A stretch of 64,000 bases of DNA from Nannobrachium achirus (GCA_963921795.1 OY997649.1:60159777-60223776); one strand, 5' to 3'; shown: positions 45,493 to 56,808, numbered from the stretch's first letter. Notes: generated by a model not told the origin, from the letters alone. Program-made: numbers and translations.

Positions 45493-45841
45493 TTTATCCA
45501 CCATTGGCCTGCAGAGCAGCTCAGATTGGTTAACCCCCGGGGTGCCACCGTGTGGTTCTTTAATGTAATCTCTCAGTTCTCTCCCAATCTGCTCTGAGGG
45601 GATTATTCACTGTACCGCTCCCGTAGAATAAAGTTGCAAAAGTCGAAATTCATCTCCAAAAAGGTCAGACGTTCAAATGGTCTCAGTTTTCCTAAAAGAG
45701 CAAATGCTTCAAAATCTACACTGCTGATTTCAGTTCTCAGAAGTTGCTTTTATGACAAAATATCAGTTGCAGTATTAAACACATATACTGTATGTGTAAG
45801 CCTTTGCTGTTAATAGCAGTTTTGTGTTATCAGATGCAACT
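45493..45841. other. Intronic stretch, nothing recognised apart from an S-like end
   Basis: TTTATCCACCATTG directly after the array (45494-45506) resembles the family S right end. The remainder is unremarkable. Confidence 0.55.
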
Positions 45842-47035
45842 AGCCTGGTGGGCCATCCCACATACTGCGTTCACTCACTCATTCCTTCCCCAGTATGAGG
45901 TCTGGACTTCCACGTATAGGCAGCGAGTATGAGACATTGGCCCCGATCATTTTCTGATCGGGGCCAATCAGTGACAGTCACTGCTGTCCGCAAAACAAGT
46001 GAAAAGCTTCCCCTGATTGGTCCATGTGTAGATTGGTGACGTAGATGCTTGCTGCAGAATTTTCAAAACAACATGCCCTCGATGCAACAAGTGTAACAGT
46101 TAACACTGAAACAATAAAACAAGCAATAAGTGAAGTTATTTCAGTGTTGGAATCAATTACAACAATTAAAAAGGAACAGGATTATGCGCTAGCGGAGCTC
46201 ATCGGCCCGAAAAGACGTCTTTGTTTGCCGTTCTTCCGACTGGCTGCACTTTGATGACAGATGTTTTGCTACGCTGATTGGTTAGAGGAGTCTGCCTGTC
46301 AAGGCAAGTACTCCCGCCCACTTTTAAAGCCGCCTATCGGCCGAAGGCCAGACCTCGTACTGGGGAAGGAATGAGTGAACGCAGTAGGGTTGCAACGGTA
46401 TGAGATTTTTAACACCGAAAATATCGTCCGTGTCAACACCGCGGTTATCGGTAACACCGTTTCAACCACCATTGCGTGTCTTGTCGTCTTGTGAGCACTC
46501 AGTAGCAGCCAATGCTACCTCAAGCTACAACAACAACAACCATCCGACCATATTAAAAATTCAGCTTTGTAAAAAAGCAACAACACTGTTAGTACAACAG
46601 CCCTGCGTTTTCTTGTTTGGCTAATCACTTGTTTTTCCGCCTACTGCGCGCTGTGACATTATAAAGCCACAACTAGTCTCCTGGAACGTGCCCTGCGAGT
46701 GGGGACAAGACATCATGCAGCCTGATGGGCTGTGCCTCGCCCCGTGGATGATCCGTTGATTCTGAATTTGTTCTCGACACTCCCACACAAGGAACAGCTC
46801 CCGGCCTCCCGTGATTGGGAAACAGAATCCCATCGTTCATTTAAAAGAGCTGTTCAAAAGAGCGGAATCGTTGGCGAACATCACATCTCTACTGCGCTCC
46901 TCGGGGCAGAGCAGAGCAGCGGATGCGTTTTCTTTTTATTTAACGGTGTTATCGGTTTGCAAGTAAAGTAACACCGGTAACACAGAGTACCGTTGCAACC
47001 CTGGAACGCAGTATGTGGGATGGCCCGCCAGGCTA
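45842..47035. mobile_element. Family X element interrupted by a hAT
   Basis: TAGCCTGGTGGGCCATCCCA and TGGGATGGCCCGCCAGGCTA are inverted ends of about 30 bp. An inner inverted pair (ATTCCTTCCCCAGTATGAGG and complement-like text at 46345-46372) lies between. A related left end is at 31102. Confidence 0.85.
46385..47003. mobile_element. hAT MITE nested in X, perfect TSD
   Basis: TAGGGTTGCAACGGTA to TACCGTTGCAACCCTG, 619 bp, flanked by GAACGCAG on both sides (46377-46384 and 47004-47011). Removing it restores the X inverted end. Confidence 0.95.
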
Positions 47036-47423
47036 CAGAACAACAGCGCTGCTCGCTCATCCCCAACGGTCTCACAAGAACATTATTTGAAACCAAGCCA
47101 TAGTTAGTTATTGCGGTATAAAAGCACCACGAGATCTTCGCCGGTGCTGCTCAGCTGCGAGGCAGTGTGTGTGAAAATTAAATTAGTGGGCGATGATGTA
47201 ATCCCCCGCCAAACCCAGGGAGGACTGTGTTACTCAGCCGATAAGCGAGGCTGGCATGAGCCTCGCAGCCAATACAATATGAGAGCTAAGCAAGCTCTAC
47301 CCTTCCTTCGCTTATCAGGAGGGGCTCGGGATGCGTAACACTGATTATCTCCCCTGTTTTGCTGGCGTAGCATTGATTATCGTCCCCCTTGTGCCAGGAG
47401 ACCCTCTGAGAGGATCATTGCAC
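47036..47423. other. Intronic stretch, nothing recognised
   Basis: No repeat or gene signature seen. Confidence 0.5.
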
Positions 47424-47427
47424 TTAA

Positions 47428-48035
47428 TCCCTTTAGAACGGGGTACGCATTATGGTGTATCATTATTTTATGCTTTAACTATTGAAAAATAGCAGATATA
47501 CAAGCTCACAGCGCGGCACCGAGTGCCGCGCTGCGAGCTTGTAGATCTGCTATTTTTGAAAGATTTTGAGAATTTGAATGTTGACCCGATTCTATAAGTG
47601 TCTTTTGAATCCTTCTAAGGTTTTTTGAAAAAACCTATGTTTCTATGTCAGCGATCTGGCCAGCCATCGTCAAAGAAAAGGTCCTTTTCACTTAACTGGA
47701 GCTCAGTTGGTCTGTTCTTGAGAGACTACTATGTCAGTGGTTCTCAAACCTTTCCATGTGAAGGACCCCCAAACTGATATTTATTTGGCCACGGACCCCC
47801 CCCCCCATCTCAAAATATCTAGTTCCAGGGACCACCCAGAAGCAAAATTTGAGTTACAAACGTTTGCTTTAAAAATACATATAGGCTATTCATTCAAGGA
47901 TTTGCACACTATTTTCACGACTTTTTTTCAAAAATAGCAGATCTACAAGCTCGCAGCGCGGCACTCGCGCTGTGAGCTTGTATATCTGCTATTTTTCACT
48001 AGTTAAAGCATTCAATAATTCCAGGCCTTCTTGGG
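47428..48035. mobile_element. Family M TTAA-type element, uninterrupted
   Basis: TTAA at 47424-47427 and 48036-48039 around TCCCTTTAGAACGGGGTACG and AGGCCTTCTTGGG. Contains both facing hairpins (47485-47557 and 47930-47997) and the extra GGCCAGCCATCGTC segment. Best reference for family M. Confidence 0.88.
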
Positions 48036-48239
48036 TTAATCCCTCCGACCTAACTACCGTACTCCCCCTCAGAACACCTTGGACCGGATCCTCTGCTGAC
48101 TGCCTGGCACAGTGGGAATCGTGGCCAATAATTAGGCTGAGATTAAAATGGTCCGGATGAGAAGGTCCACAATCCTTGCTTCTTCACTCTTTGTTTGCGG
48201 CATGGCTCTGTGGGAGGCTAATGCCAGGCAGGCACCACG
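48036..48239. other. Intronic stretch, nothing recognised
   Basis: No feature seen. Confidence 0.5.
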
Positions 48240-48850
48240 TGCACACATAAGACATCAAAGGGGGCTTGAGCCCCTGCCTTTTATCCGTCTGTAAGAAGTG
48301 CCCTCACCTCCAGACCATGAATACAGTTTTCAGGGCTTTCTACTACTTTTCATTGGTTCAATATTATTTTAACCAACACACAGATGTAAAAGATGTTCAA
48401 TAGCACATATTTATGAAACAAAAGAGAGGGCCAATCGGGTGGAGTTAGCTGGTTTGGTAGAAAGTGTGGAGTTAGGAGGTTTTGTCCCAAGCACTTTTTA
48501 CTACTTTACATTGGTTCTATATTATTTTAATCAACACTCAGATGCAATAGCCCTGATTTATGCCAAAAAAAATCTAAAACCTCAAAAATGGAGTTAAGAG
48601 GTTGTGGCCAGACAGTGACTGTTGGATAGAATCCTCATAATAAAAATTATGTCCAAAACGTTTACTTTTCAGGATTTCAAATTCAAAAGTAACAGATCTA
48701 CAAGCTCAAAATGGGTCACTTTCGAGCTTGTGGATCTGCCACTTTTGATAGGGCTTTAATTTAACAAAAAACACAAAAAGTTAAAATATGGAGATTTCTG
48801 CCCGACAGCAACGATATGGTCTGTGCACTAAGTGGCTGAACCAAGCCCCC
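48240..48850. repeat. Repeat R7, second copy
   Basis: Shares AAGTGCCCTC and CCAGACCATGAAT text with 10310-10340. Carries a diverged hairpin (48685-48748) with arms AAAGTAACAGATCTACAAGC / GCTTGTGGATCTGCCACTTT. A short G-type end (TTTCTGCCCGACAGC, near 48805) follows. Confidence 0.55.
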
Positions 48851-48910
48851 GGAACCCTGGGGGCGCCCTGAAACCAAATGGACATGGTGGCCGTTTTGAG
48901 GTACTGCAGT

Positions 48911-49036
48911 TGGGTCTACTCACATGAACGCGCGTCTAGGCTTCTTTGTATTGACGCGCGTTCATACCGGAAGCGCTCGTTCATGAAGCGCGTCCATGAA
49001 CACAAACTATGATGCAAAACGCGTCACAGTAGACCC
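48911..49036. mobile_element. Small palindromic MITE
   Basis: GGGTCTACT and AGTAGACCC ends enclose ATGAACGCGCGTC...GACGCGCGTTCAT, a stem around 48925-48966. Confidence 0.65.
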
Positions 49037-49167
49037 ACTACGTCACGGTTTTACTAGCCGGAAGAAGGGGTGAAAACGCCTCATGCGCTGGGTGAGCAAC
49101 TCAATGCAAGTGGACGGGCGGGGATATCTGGTGTCCTCTCTATTCTTATTATAACTCTATGGGCTGA

Positions 49168-49260
49168 ACCAGCAGGCAAGCAGGCAAGCAAGCAGGCAGG
49201 CAGGCAGGCACCCGGCAGGCAGGCAGGCACCCCCCAGCCCCCCCCCCCCCCCCCCCCCCC
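49168..49260. repeat. (CAGG)n repeat and C run
   Basis: AGGC/AAGC tetranucleotides at 49168-49228, then a C run at 49239-49260. Confidence 0.9.
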
Positions 49261-49764
49261 ACAGCGCTTGGTTCTGGGCCCATACTCAAACCCACCTCTT
49301 GTTCCTGCTCCAGTGACACGCTCATATTATTCACATGTTGTTCAGATGCTCTCTTCATAATTCTGCCCCTCTTTCTACTATTCTGCAGCAGGGTTGGTTG
49401 GTGTGTCTTGCAAAAAAACGTGGGTTTCCAAAAGGAGCGCCGTATTCAATCTAAAGAGCGAATGATCCTCTCTCTGAACAAAAGCCATTTGGAATCACTG
49501 ATCTCATTGTGCAGTTTGGTAAACGCTGGATTATGGAACAACAAGGCAGCAGCGTTTGTTCAACGTGTGCGGATTGAGCGCCGCTCGGTGCAGGAACCCT
49601 CCGCCATGACAAAGGGAGACCGCGGGATGACTCAGTCTTTGTTGGCAGCCATCAGTGCCATCCAGATCTGTGGCACACACAAGCGTAATTTGTATAGGGT
49701 TGATGGGTTTAATAAACCCAAGGGCCCCCCTACTGGTGACAGTATTATAAATTCATAGGCTACT
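49261..49764. other. Intronic stretch, nothing recognised
   Basis: A 116-codon frame at 49408-49758 has no similarity I recognise and no clear splice context. Confidence 0.5.
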
Positions 49765-50032
49765 ATATCGCCATTGTCGGGGTAAAAACCTTGTATGTCC
49801 AAAACCGTTCATTTTGCATTTTTCATTAAAAAAAGTATTTAAACTAGTGAAAACAGCCGATCTACAAGCACACAACGCCTCGCACCGCGAGGCGTTGTGT
49901 GCTTGTAGATCTGCTGTTTTCACTACTTTTGTGCGACGGCCTTGTCAGATGAAGCAGGGCTTTGCTTTGCTAAAAAGAACGTACACATTTGAAACTTGGA
50001 GATACGAGGTTTACACCCGACAACGACGATAT
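49765..50032. mobile_element. Family G MITE, copy 4
   Basis: ATATCGCCATTGTCGGGG to CCCGACAACGACGATAT. Long hairpin 49846-49924 with AAGCACACAAC-type arms and a CGC-rich tip. Confidence 0.9.
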
Positions 50033-50203
50033 GTATTTTGTCATTTCCAATATATTGGGGGTCTCTAATCTCCTAATCTATGGGCCCCCCTCACAGTAGT
50101 ACAGGGCCCTTTTGATCTGAAAACCCATGCAGAATAAGATCTAATTTCACCCCTGGTGGCACATTATAGCATCTGCAGTGGGCAGCTGGAGGAAAATGGA
50201 CGC

Positions 50204-50988
50204 CAGTGTTGATTTCGTCGACTAAAACTATGACGAAAAATGTTTGTCGACTGCGTTTTTTTCACTGACAAAAACTAAATAAAAACTAAACTATGATGAC
50301 TAAAACCAAGACTAAATATAATGGTCAATTTCGTCAACAAAATAAAAACTAGACTAAAATGTTATAAGGAGGGACTAGTGGAGAAGACAGTCATTTTATG
50401 TTTGGTTGCGCTCAGGGCGTTGCGCGCTGAAAATAGCTTGTAGATCGGCTATTTTCAGCACGCAAACCAAGCGTAAAATCAGTCATTACGATGCCATCAA
50501 GGCCTGACAAAAATACATCTTATGATATTTAGTCGACTAAAATTAAGACTTAAGGCCCTTTTCCACCGGCAGCGATAACGATGACGATAGCCATAAAATA
50601 TCACAGCGATAATTATGCCTTCACATTGATGTCCGATAAAGTTATCGGACATCAATGTGAAGAGGTGCCAATTAACAGCCGCTCGCGCAGAGCGCATCTC
50701 AAGCTGTTTGTCAGAGACCCAGTTCCATATCACTGTGATCTTAACCACATAGTTGTTGATCCTAACGATGTAGTTGTCGGCTATCGTTGTCTGTATCGGT
50801 GTTGAGTGGATGCTGCCGATCCACTTCAATTGAAAACCCACTTTTTTAAATCGTCATCGTTATCGCTGCCAGTGGAAAAGGGCCTTAAAACTGTTCGGGT
50901 GACTAAATTATGACTAAAACTAAAAGACATTTTATTCAAAAGACTATGACTAAAACTAAATCAAAATGTGCTGTCAAAAACAACACTG
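50204..50988. mobile_element. Family D hAT-like MITE with nested TTAA element
   Basis: CAGTGTTGATTTCGTCGAC to CAAAAACAACACTG. Flanks ATGGACGC and ATGGACGA are identical in seven of eight bases. Short hairpin at 50424-50462 (CGCTGAAAATAGC type). A smaller copy is at 57952. Confidence 0.9.
50554..50884. mobile_element. Nested TTAA-type MITE with perfect central palindrome
   Basis: GGCCCTTTTCCACCGGCAGC and GCTGCCAGTGGAAAAGGGCC ends between TTAA sites. The centre (50619-50660) is a perfect 20-bp-arm palindrome around GTCCGATAAAGTTATCGGAC. Confidence 0.93.
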
Positions 50989-51595
50989 ATGGACGACAGC
51001 CAGGTTTGTTTGGACGCCCGTGGATTTGATCCACCATAAACGACTTGCGAAAAACACCCACGTCACGGCAGCTGACCAACATTGTACCGCAACGTTGATG
51101 ACAATGGTCCGTGGGAGCCGAGCCACGCGAGTTTTAGTAAGAATCTTGGCTTGAATAAGCTACTTATAAATCCACTTGGCTTTGGGGAAATAGGTTTTCA
51201 CAAGGGCGGGCATGGACAATGGCTGCATTGTTGGAAGCTTATTAAGATAAAGGGCTATCTGTAAATGTGATCAACCCCGCTGACAATCAGATGTGCTGAA
51301 CCTGCAGGCTAGAGCGCCGGACTCGCAGCAGTCGACGGAGCTACTTGACACGTGGACAGACGCACACTGGTAGAAAAGACTGACAGACAGCCAATGTCAC
51401 CGCACAACACATGTATTGACTGACAGTGGGAATTATCGCAGAGACAGGCTTTAAGACAGTCAGTCAGGAGAGAAAACATAACGTGGCTGTCGGGTGGAAA
51501 CCTTGTACGCCGGGGAAAAGGAAAAGGGAACCTGTGTTCACATTCATCAGCTTTAATTTGATAGTTTTCCAGTTCCACTTTTGTCTGCTCATTAG
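50989..51595. other. Intronic stretch, nothing recognised
   Basis: A G-type fragment (CTGTCGGGTGGAAACC, near 51488) is the only recurring text seen. Confidence 0.5.
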
Positions 51596-51669
51596 CAGTG
51601 GTGGACAAAGTACTCACATTCCTTACTCAAGTGAAAGTATCAATACTGCAATGTAGAAATACTCTGTTA

Positions 51670-51849
51670 GGGTGCCCTCACACCAAAATACCTATGAGAG
51701 TGGAATCCGCGTTCCGCCAATGCATTTCAATGAGAGTGAAGCGGTTTCATGCCAGCAGAGGATTTCTGCAAAAAACGCTCCCTTCTCATTGAAATGCATT
51801 GGCGGAACACGGATTCCACTCTCATAGGTATTTTGGTGTGAGGGCACCC
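51670..51849. mobile_element. Palindromic PIF/Harbinger-like MITE
   Basis: GGGTGCCCTCACACCAAAAT with a near-perfect mirror at the other end; the arms cover most of the 180 bp. TTA lies at both sides (51667-51669 and 51850-51852), matching the 3-bp target of PIF/Harbinger elements. Confidence 0.85.
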
Positions 51850-51881
51850 TTACAAGTAAAAGTCCGGTATTCAAAATGTAC

Positions 51882-52293
51882 TGTAATAGATTTCTAATGA
51901 AATGTAATACTTGTTTTATATGTGCAGTAATGTGTCTGTCACTTTACCCCAGTAAGTTAAGAATAGTACTTGGCACAAAAAGACTGACTCAACAAACAGC
52001 TGTCTATCGGGACCGTGGCTCCACGCGTGCTCCGACGTCACCAGTCCGTACATGGAAGACTCTTCAGAATTGTATCTTTAGACACGGTTTAGGAGACACC
52101 CTTTTACCTATTCTTGTCACACTACTTTGTATAAAGGGGAGACTGTCGAAGGGAAGGGGAGGCAACACTTGGCATGCGTGTTGTCTCAGAGCTCTAGTTT
52201 ATATTGTTAATAAATATTGTTCTCATTGCACTCCACCCTCTGGAAATTCAACTTATTATATTTAGTATAGTATGTTTAAAGAATTCTATTACA
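51882..52293 (+). mobile_element. Solo LTR, 412 bp
   Basis: TGTAATAG to CTATTACA with TG...CA ends, and GTAC on both sides (51878-51881 and 52294-52297). Contains a TATA-like GTATAAAGGGG near 52130 and AATAAATATTGTTCTCATTG near 52210, placed as in LTR promoters and poly(A) signals. The LTR class is not assigned. Confidence 0.8.
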
Positions 52294-52661
52294 GTACTTG
52301 AGTAAAAGTACGAAAGTATTGGCATCAAAATGTAGTGTAGTGCCAAAAGTAAAAGTACAAAATGTTTGAAAATAGCAGATCTACAAGCTCACAATGTGTT
52401 GTGTTGTAGATCGGCTATTTTCAAATAGCCTGGGTATAACATAGGGCTAAAGTGGTTAATGTATGTTTTATAATATTATAATTTATATCTGTAAAGTAAC
52501 TACTAGTAAATAAAGTGTTCTAATAAGTACAATATTTGGATCTGAGATGTAGTGGAGTAGAAGTAAAAATATTTGAAATTGGAAATACTCAAGTTAAAGT
52601 ACAAATGCCTCCAAATTGTACTCAAGTACAGTACTTAAGTAAATGTACTTTTACACCACTG

Positions 52662-54272
52662 ATCATTATTGCCCTAACAGGGCTTGTGTCGTCGCTTCCA
52701 GTTTCATATGTTTATCCTATATATACAGTATATGATAAACTCATAATAGGAAATTGGTACAACTGGTATCCCGGCTTCCGGCCCTCGAATTGAAAACAAC
52801 CAGAGCAACCAGAGCATGGCTGGAAGCAAGATTGGACTCCATCCAGATAACGATCTCAGATCGACGGACAGCAGCCTAGAAGACTATCGTGGAAGCTAAA
52901 AAAAGGACAGACAAGCAGCCAGTGGCAAAACGAAAGTAGACACTCGCTATGACGCCTGACCCTACGGGGATTCCTTCCTGCAGTTTACATCTGATGTACA
53001 GGCTTCATTCATGTACTCTGTGTTGGCTTCAGTCATTTGTTTTGCTTTAGCTTAATCTTTATCACTATAGTTCCAGCGCCTATCGTGTTGTTGTCGCTTC
53101 CTGACTATGTAATTATGATGAATATCATAGATGTATACCTCAACCAGAAGATTTGCAAGAAACATATAGACTACTTTCATAGCCGACTGTAAACTAAAAC
53201 GGCAGAAGCACAGGGCAACAAAAGAAAGCAAAGAAAACCAAATGTAAAGGAGGACGCAAAGAACAAAATATAGGAGTACAAAAACAACGCTTCACTTCCC
53301 TGGAACAGCATAGCTATTCACGTCTTCACGGAGGCTAGTATTTGTGATTGTGATGTTATTAGTACTATGACATCAGATTGATGAAGTGTTGGGCAGTAAT
53401 TAGCTACTAGTAATATATTACTGTAATATTATTACTTTACCCAGTAACAAGTAGTGTAAGAGATTACTCTGCCAAAATAGTAATACTAGTAAGACGCGCC
53501 AATTCTTGGCCATCTGGCCAGTTATGTATATCGGACCAGTTACCCATATATGGAGACCCCTGGTACCCATCCATGTACTGTATATGGAGATATGCTGTGA
53601 GAGCCCAAACATGTTTACTCAGTTATTCATTATGTGAAAGTCCTATGACGTCTATGACATCTGACATCATACCCTTTTATGCCCATACATGGAGATCTCT
53701 GTCTGTAGAACCAGCCACACAGATGTGGGCTGTCTTGGCCATCTGTCTTGGCCATATATGGATTCTGTTAGTGTGGTATGTGGCCGATGTGGCCTCCATA
53801 TATGGGCATTCCCATATGAAGTCCTGTTAGATATGGGCTTAATAACTCTATATATGGGCATAAAAGGTATTCTGTTAGTGTGACATCACAGTGAAGCCAG
53901 AGCGTGATGTCAGTGCAGATAGCTTGTAGTAGTCTAGATGTCTCACTAGGACTGAGTAGCTATTGTTTTGGTAAAACCTATCTTGTTATGGTACAGCTCG
54001 TCCCAGAGGCCTTGAAGCCACATAGTATAACTTAGCGTCTGACCATTATTCTTGGCAGAACTACTTTACCACTGTCCAGAGTGTTAACTGTACTTCTGTC
54101 CATGATAAACTTGACCACCACCACCAGCACCTAATACATTGTCTTGTCTCCTCATTTTCTCATTGATTATTGATTGATCTGAATCACCCAGGGGTCTATT
54201 AGAGTAATGTTAACTCCGTAGACACATACAAACAAAACAGTAGTTTGTGAAGCATTGCACTTTTTACAATAC
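52662..54272. other. Intronic stretch with a hAT fragment and CATATATGG motifs
   Basis: GGGCAGTAATTAGCTACTAG near 53394 resembles the end of a common fish hAT repeat. At 53525-53870 the words CCATATATGG, CATATATGGGC and relatives recur about eight times without regular spacing. No exon seen before the donor at 54272. Confidence 0.5.
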
Positions 54273-54420
54273 CTCGTAATGGGGACTTCATAGCCGCCTC
54301 CACCATGCCCACGAGTAGCTGGAGGCTCTTGGGGTCCTGGGCCAGCCCCGAGGCGAAGGCGGCCAGTGCGTCCGCATGGCGGCCGAGGTACTGAAGGGCA
54401 ACACCCTGTCGGAAATATGC
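54273..54420 (-). CDS. ttc28: TTC28 internal coding exon (TPR), first in window
   Basis: A 148-nt exon with acceptor TTCCTTTGCAG and donor GTATTG. It starts on a full codon (phase 0) and ends with one base of a split codon (phase 1). It encodes AYFRQGVALQYLGRHADALA followed by AFASGLAQDPKSLQLLVGMV and EAAMKSPLR. AYFRQGVALQYLGRHADALAAF is the signature TPR of TTC28, where a preceding exon would end ...NPKWPK by recollection of the human protein. Removing the 21.7-kb intron joins it in frame to the 32262-32534 exon. The sense-strand (CT)n tract upstream of the acceptor is a microsatellite. No disabling change seen. Confidence 0.95.
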
Positions 54421-54427
54421 CTGCAAA

Positions 54428-54429
<2 letters not shown>

Positions 54430-54463
<34 letters not shown>

Positions 54464-54476
54464 CAGAGAGAGAGAG
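54430..54476 (-). promoter_or_regulatory. (CT)n microsatellite acting as polypyrimidine tract
   Basis: GA repeat on the plus strand; on the sense strand CT repeats end 10 nt before the exon, followed by TTCCTTTGCAG. A small CGAC interruption near 54461. Confidence 0.75.
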
Positions 54477-56804
54477 TCGTCAGTGCCACAGCATGGGGCT
54501 TTAATCCAAACACATTACCAAGCACACTCATTTCACATTTGCATTTTTTCCACATGAGCGGTCTGCCGAATGTGGAAGCTCTCTCTCCTTTGTATGCCCG
54601 TAATGGAGCGAATCAGCGGTTCGGTTTTGTACTTGTTAATTGGATTATGCGTTTTACATAAATGCACGTGTTAGACACCGACTGCCTTACTCAGGAGCAT
54701 CAATTTACTTTCTGCTCACTCGTTTAGTTTCTTCCGCGTGCTGTGTACGCTCTCTCTGCTGTGACCGCACCTATGAGGAGCGATGGGATTTCTCTTTTGA
54801 CTGCGAGTTGGCAGATGGAAAAAGAGGAGAGGGGAGAGAGAGCGGGAAGAAAGAAAGAGAAACTTTCGTCATGTAGCAATCATAAAAGGACAGCACACGC
54901 ATAAATCGCATAAATACTTCAGACTTTTCACTCTAGGGTCTCGCAGCCGTAAAATAATAACGTTCTCTGCCATATTCGATTTTTCTTCCACATCAAACAT
55001 GTGTGCATACTTGAGTTGCCGGACATGTGTCTATAGCGATGAAACTTTTTTTCCTAAAAAAACGACGACGATAGAAAAGATTTTTAAAACACCAACAGTG
55101 AAAGTTAATTCCCACAGCTTAACAAAGTCACACGCCTGAGAGTATGAGTCAATACTGGGAAAGACATGAACCACATGATGTGACTGCCGACACATCTGAT
55201 TGTGAGAGTCTCAAATGTTTTGGAACATCCTTGAGAGGATTGGAAAAAACGAAAACAGAACGCTATCGCTTACCAAATCCAAAAAGCCCCCAACAACAAC
55301 CCCACCCCACAAGAGTGTTCTGTGTCTCTGCGTCTCTCTCTGGGCTGGCGAGGGACAAGAAGAGATGCTTTCTTTTTTAAAGCAGGCGGTGAGTTTGTCT
55401 CCCAGGCCTACCGTGTTTGTGTCTCACGGCACTGAGCGGAGACGAATCCCACAGAGGAACTCTAGTCTACCTTGACTCTGCCCTGCTGCTACATCAACAG
55501 CTAAATTCTCCTGTCCACTTTCCCAACCACTACCCCCGCCCCCCCCACCCCCCAGCCCCCTTTACAATAGCCAGCCACGGTATAAACAATCTACAGTGAG
55601 TACACGCAACACACAACACTACTGTCTCTTAGAAGAGGAGTTGCATCTGAACTCGCTCACATGTCAACACTGCAGAGCTACACAGCCCCAGACTGAGAGA
55701 TAATTGAAAGGCAAAGGCGTTTTGGGTGGCCAGTAAACAATACAGTCTGAGACTGAAGAATAAATCTCCTCCTCCGTGAGAGTTTCCAAACTCTGTCCTC
55801 CTTCAGCGGAGTGTTTGTGTGTGTGTTTTATGTGTATTTTATGTGTGCGTGCGTGCGACCGTGCGTGCGCGCTTGTGTGTGGGTTAGGAGAGCCACTAGA
55901 CTAGAGTCTAGTCTTTGGTCTGGCCACCACCAACCTCCCACCAGAGAGACAGTTGACTCCTCTAGTAGCTTCCAAAAGAAGTGACACAGGGGCTAATTTG
56001 CCATTAGCATCTAAGGGGCCTTTTCATTAGTCTTTTCCCCAGCTTCCCTGTTCACACCACCAGGGAGCAGAGGATTAGGGAAAATGAGACATGACATTGA
56101 ATTTAAGGGGGGACCAGTAATTAATTTAGCTGACGGTCACCCGTCTCCAGCCCATACACCGTGGTGTTTCTCTCCCCCCTGAAGAAAAACACCACTTCTG
56201 CCTGCTGCTGCCGCTTGCATCATAACTCCATCGAAACGGGACGAAGGCGGCGAGATTAGATTCAAAGCATTAACCTTTGTTCTAACACTGTTATTATGGG
56301 AGGGGAGCAGGGGGGGCCGGTGGCGGCCCGCTCGATATTAATTGGATCTCGCGGTGGCGAAGTTTGGGCAAGGAGCCTGTGTCAGGGGGAGAGAGAGGAG
56401 AGGAGAGGGGAGGCCTGCCTGCAGACGTTCTGCCCCAGGGAACGAGAGACATTTAAAAGCACTTCCCCCTTTGATTAGATTTGCAATATATGACTGCTCT
56501 AGCAGAGATTTCTTTCATTCTCGTCGGGAGCGCTGACCGAGAAGGACCGGGGAATTGGGAGTTGGAAGAAGGGGGGGGGGGGGGGAAAGGATGAAGAAAA
56601 TAGAACCGTTGCTTCAAACAAAAAAAATTGACATCTCCTTTAATCCCCTTACTTTAGCCTATCCTGGCCTACATGTGCGCTATTCAAAAGCCCATGCGCC
56701 CTCGGAGAGCGCGTGGAAATACTGCAAACACAAGCACACGTGCATACATGCATAAATCAACGACTGACGGTGAAAAATGACAGAATCGATGCGGCGCACA
56801 GCCC
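54477..56804. other. Intronic stretch, nothing recognised
   Basis: C-rich at 55539-55565, G run near 56571-56585 and GA-rich text near 54825-54865. No transposon ends, RNA genes or exons were found. Confidence 0.55.
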
Positions 56805-56808
56805 TTAA

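Larger units (their letters stand above)
51596..52661. mobile_element. Family S element with Harbinger-like MITE and solo LTR nested
   Basis: CAGTGGTGGACAAAGTACTC to TACTTTTACACCACTG. Two independent insertions lie inside (51670-51849 and 51882-52293). Hairpin at 52366-52423. Confidence 0.88.
32535..54272 (-). other. ttc28: TTC28 intron, 21.7 kb
   Basis: From donor GTATTG at 54272 to acceptor GCAG at 32535, phase 1. Houses the minisatellite, most nested transposons and the foldback element. Confidence 0.9.
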
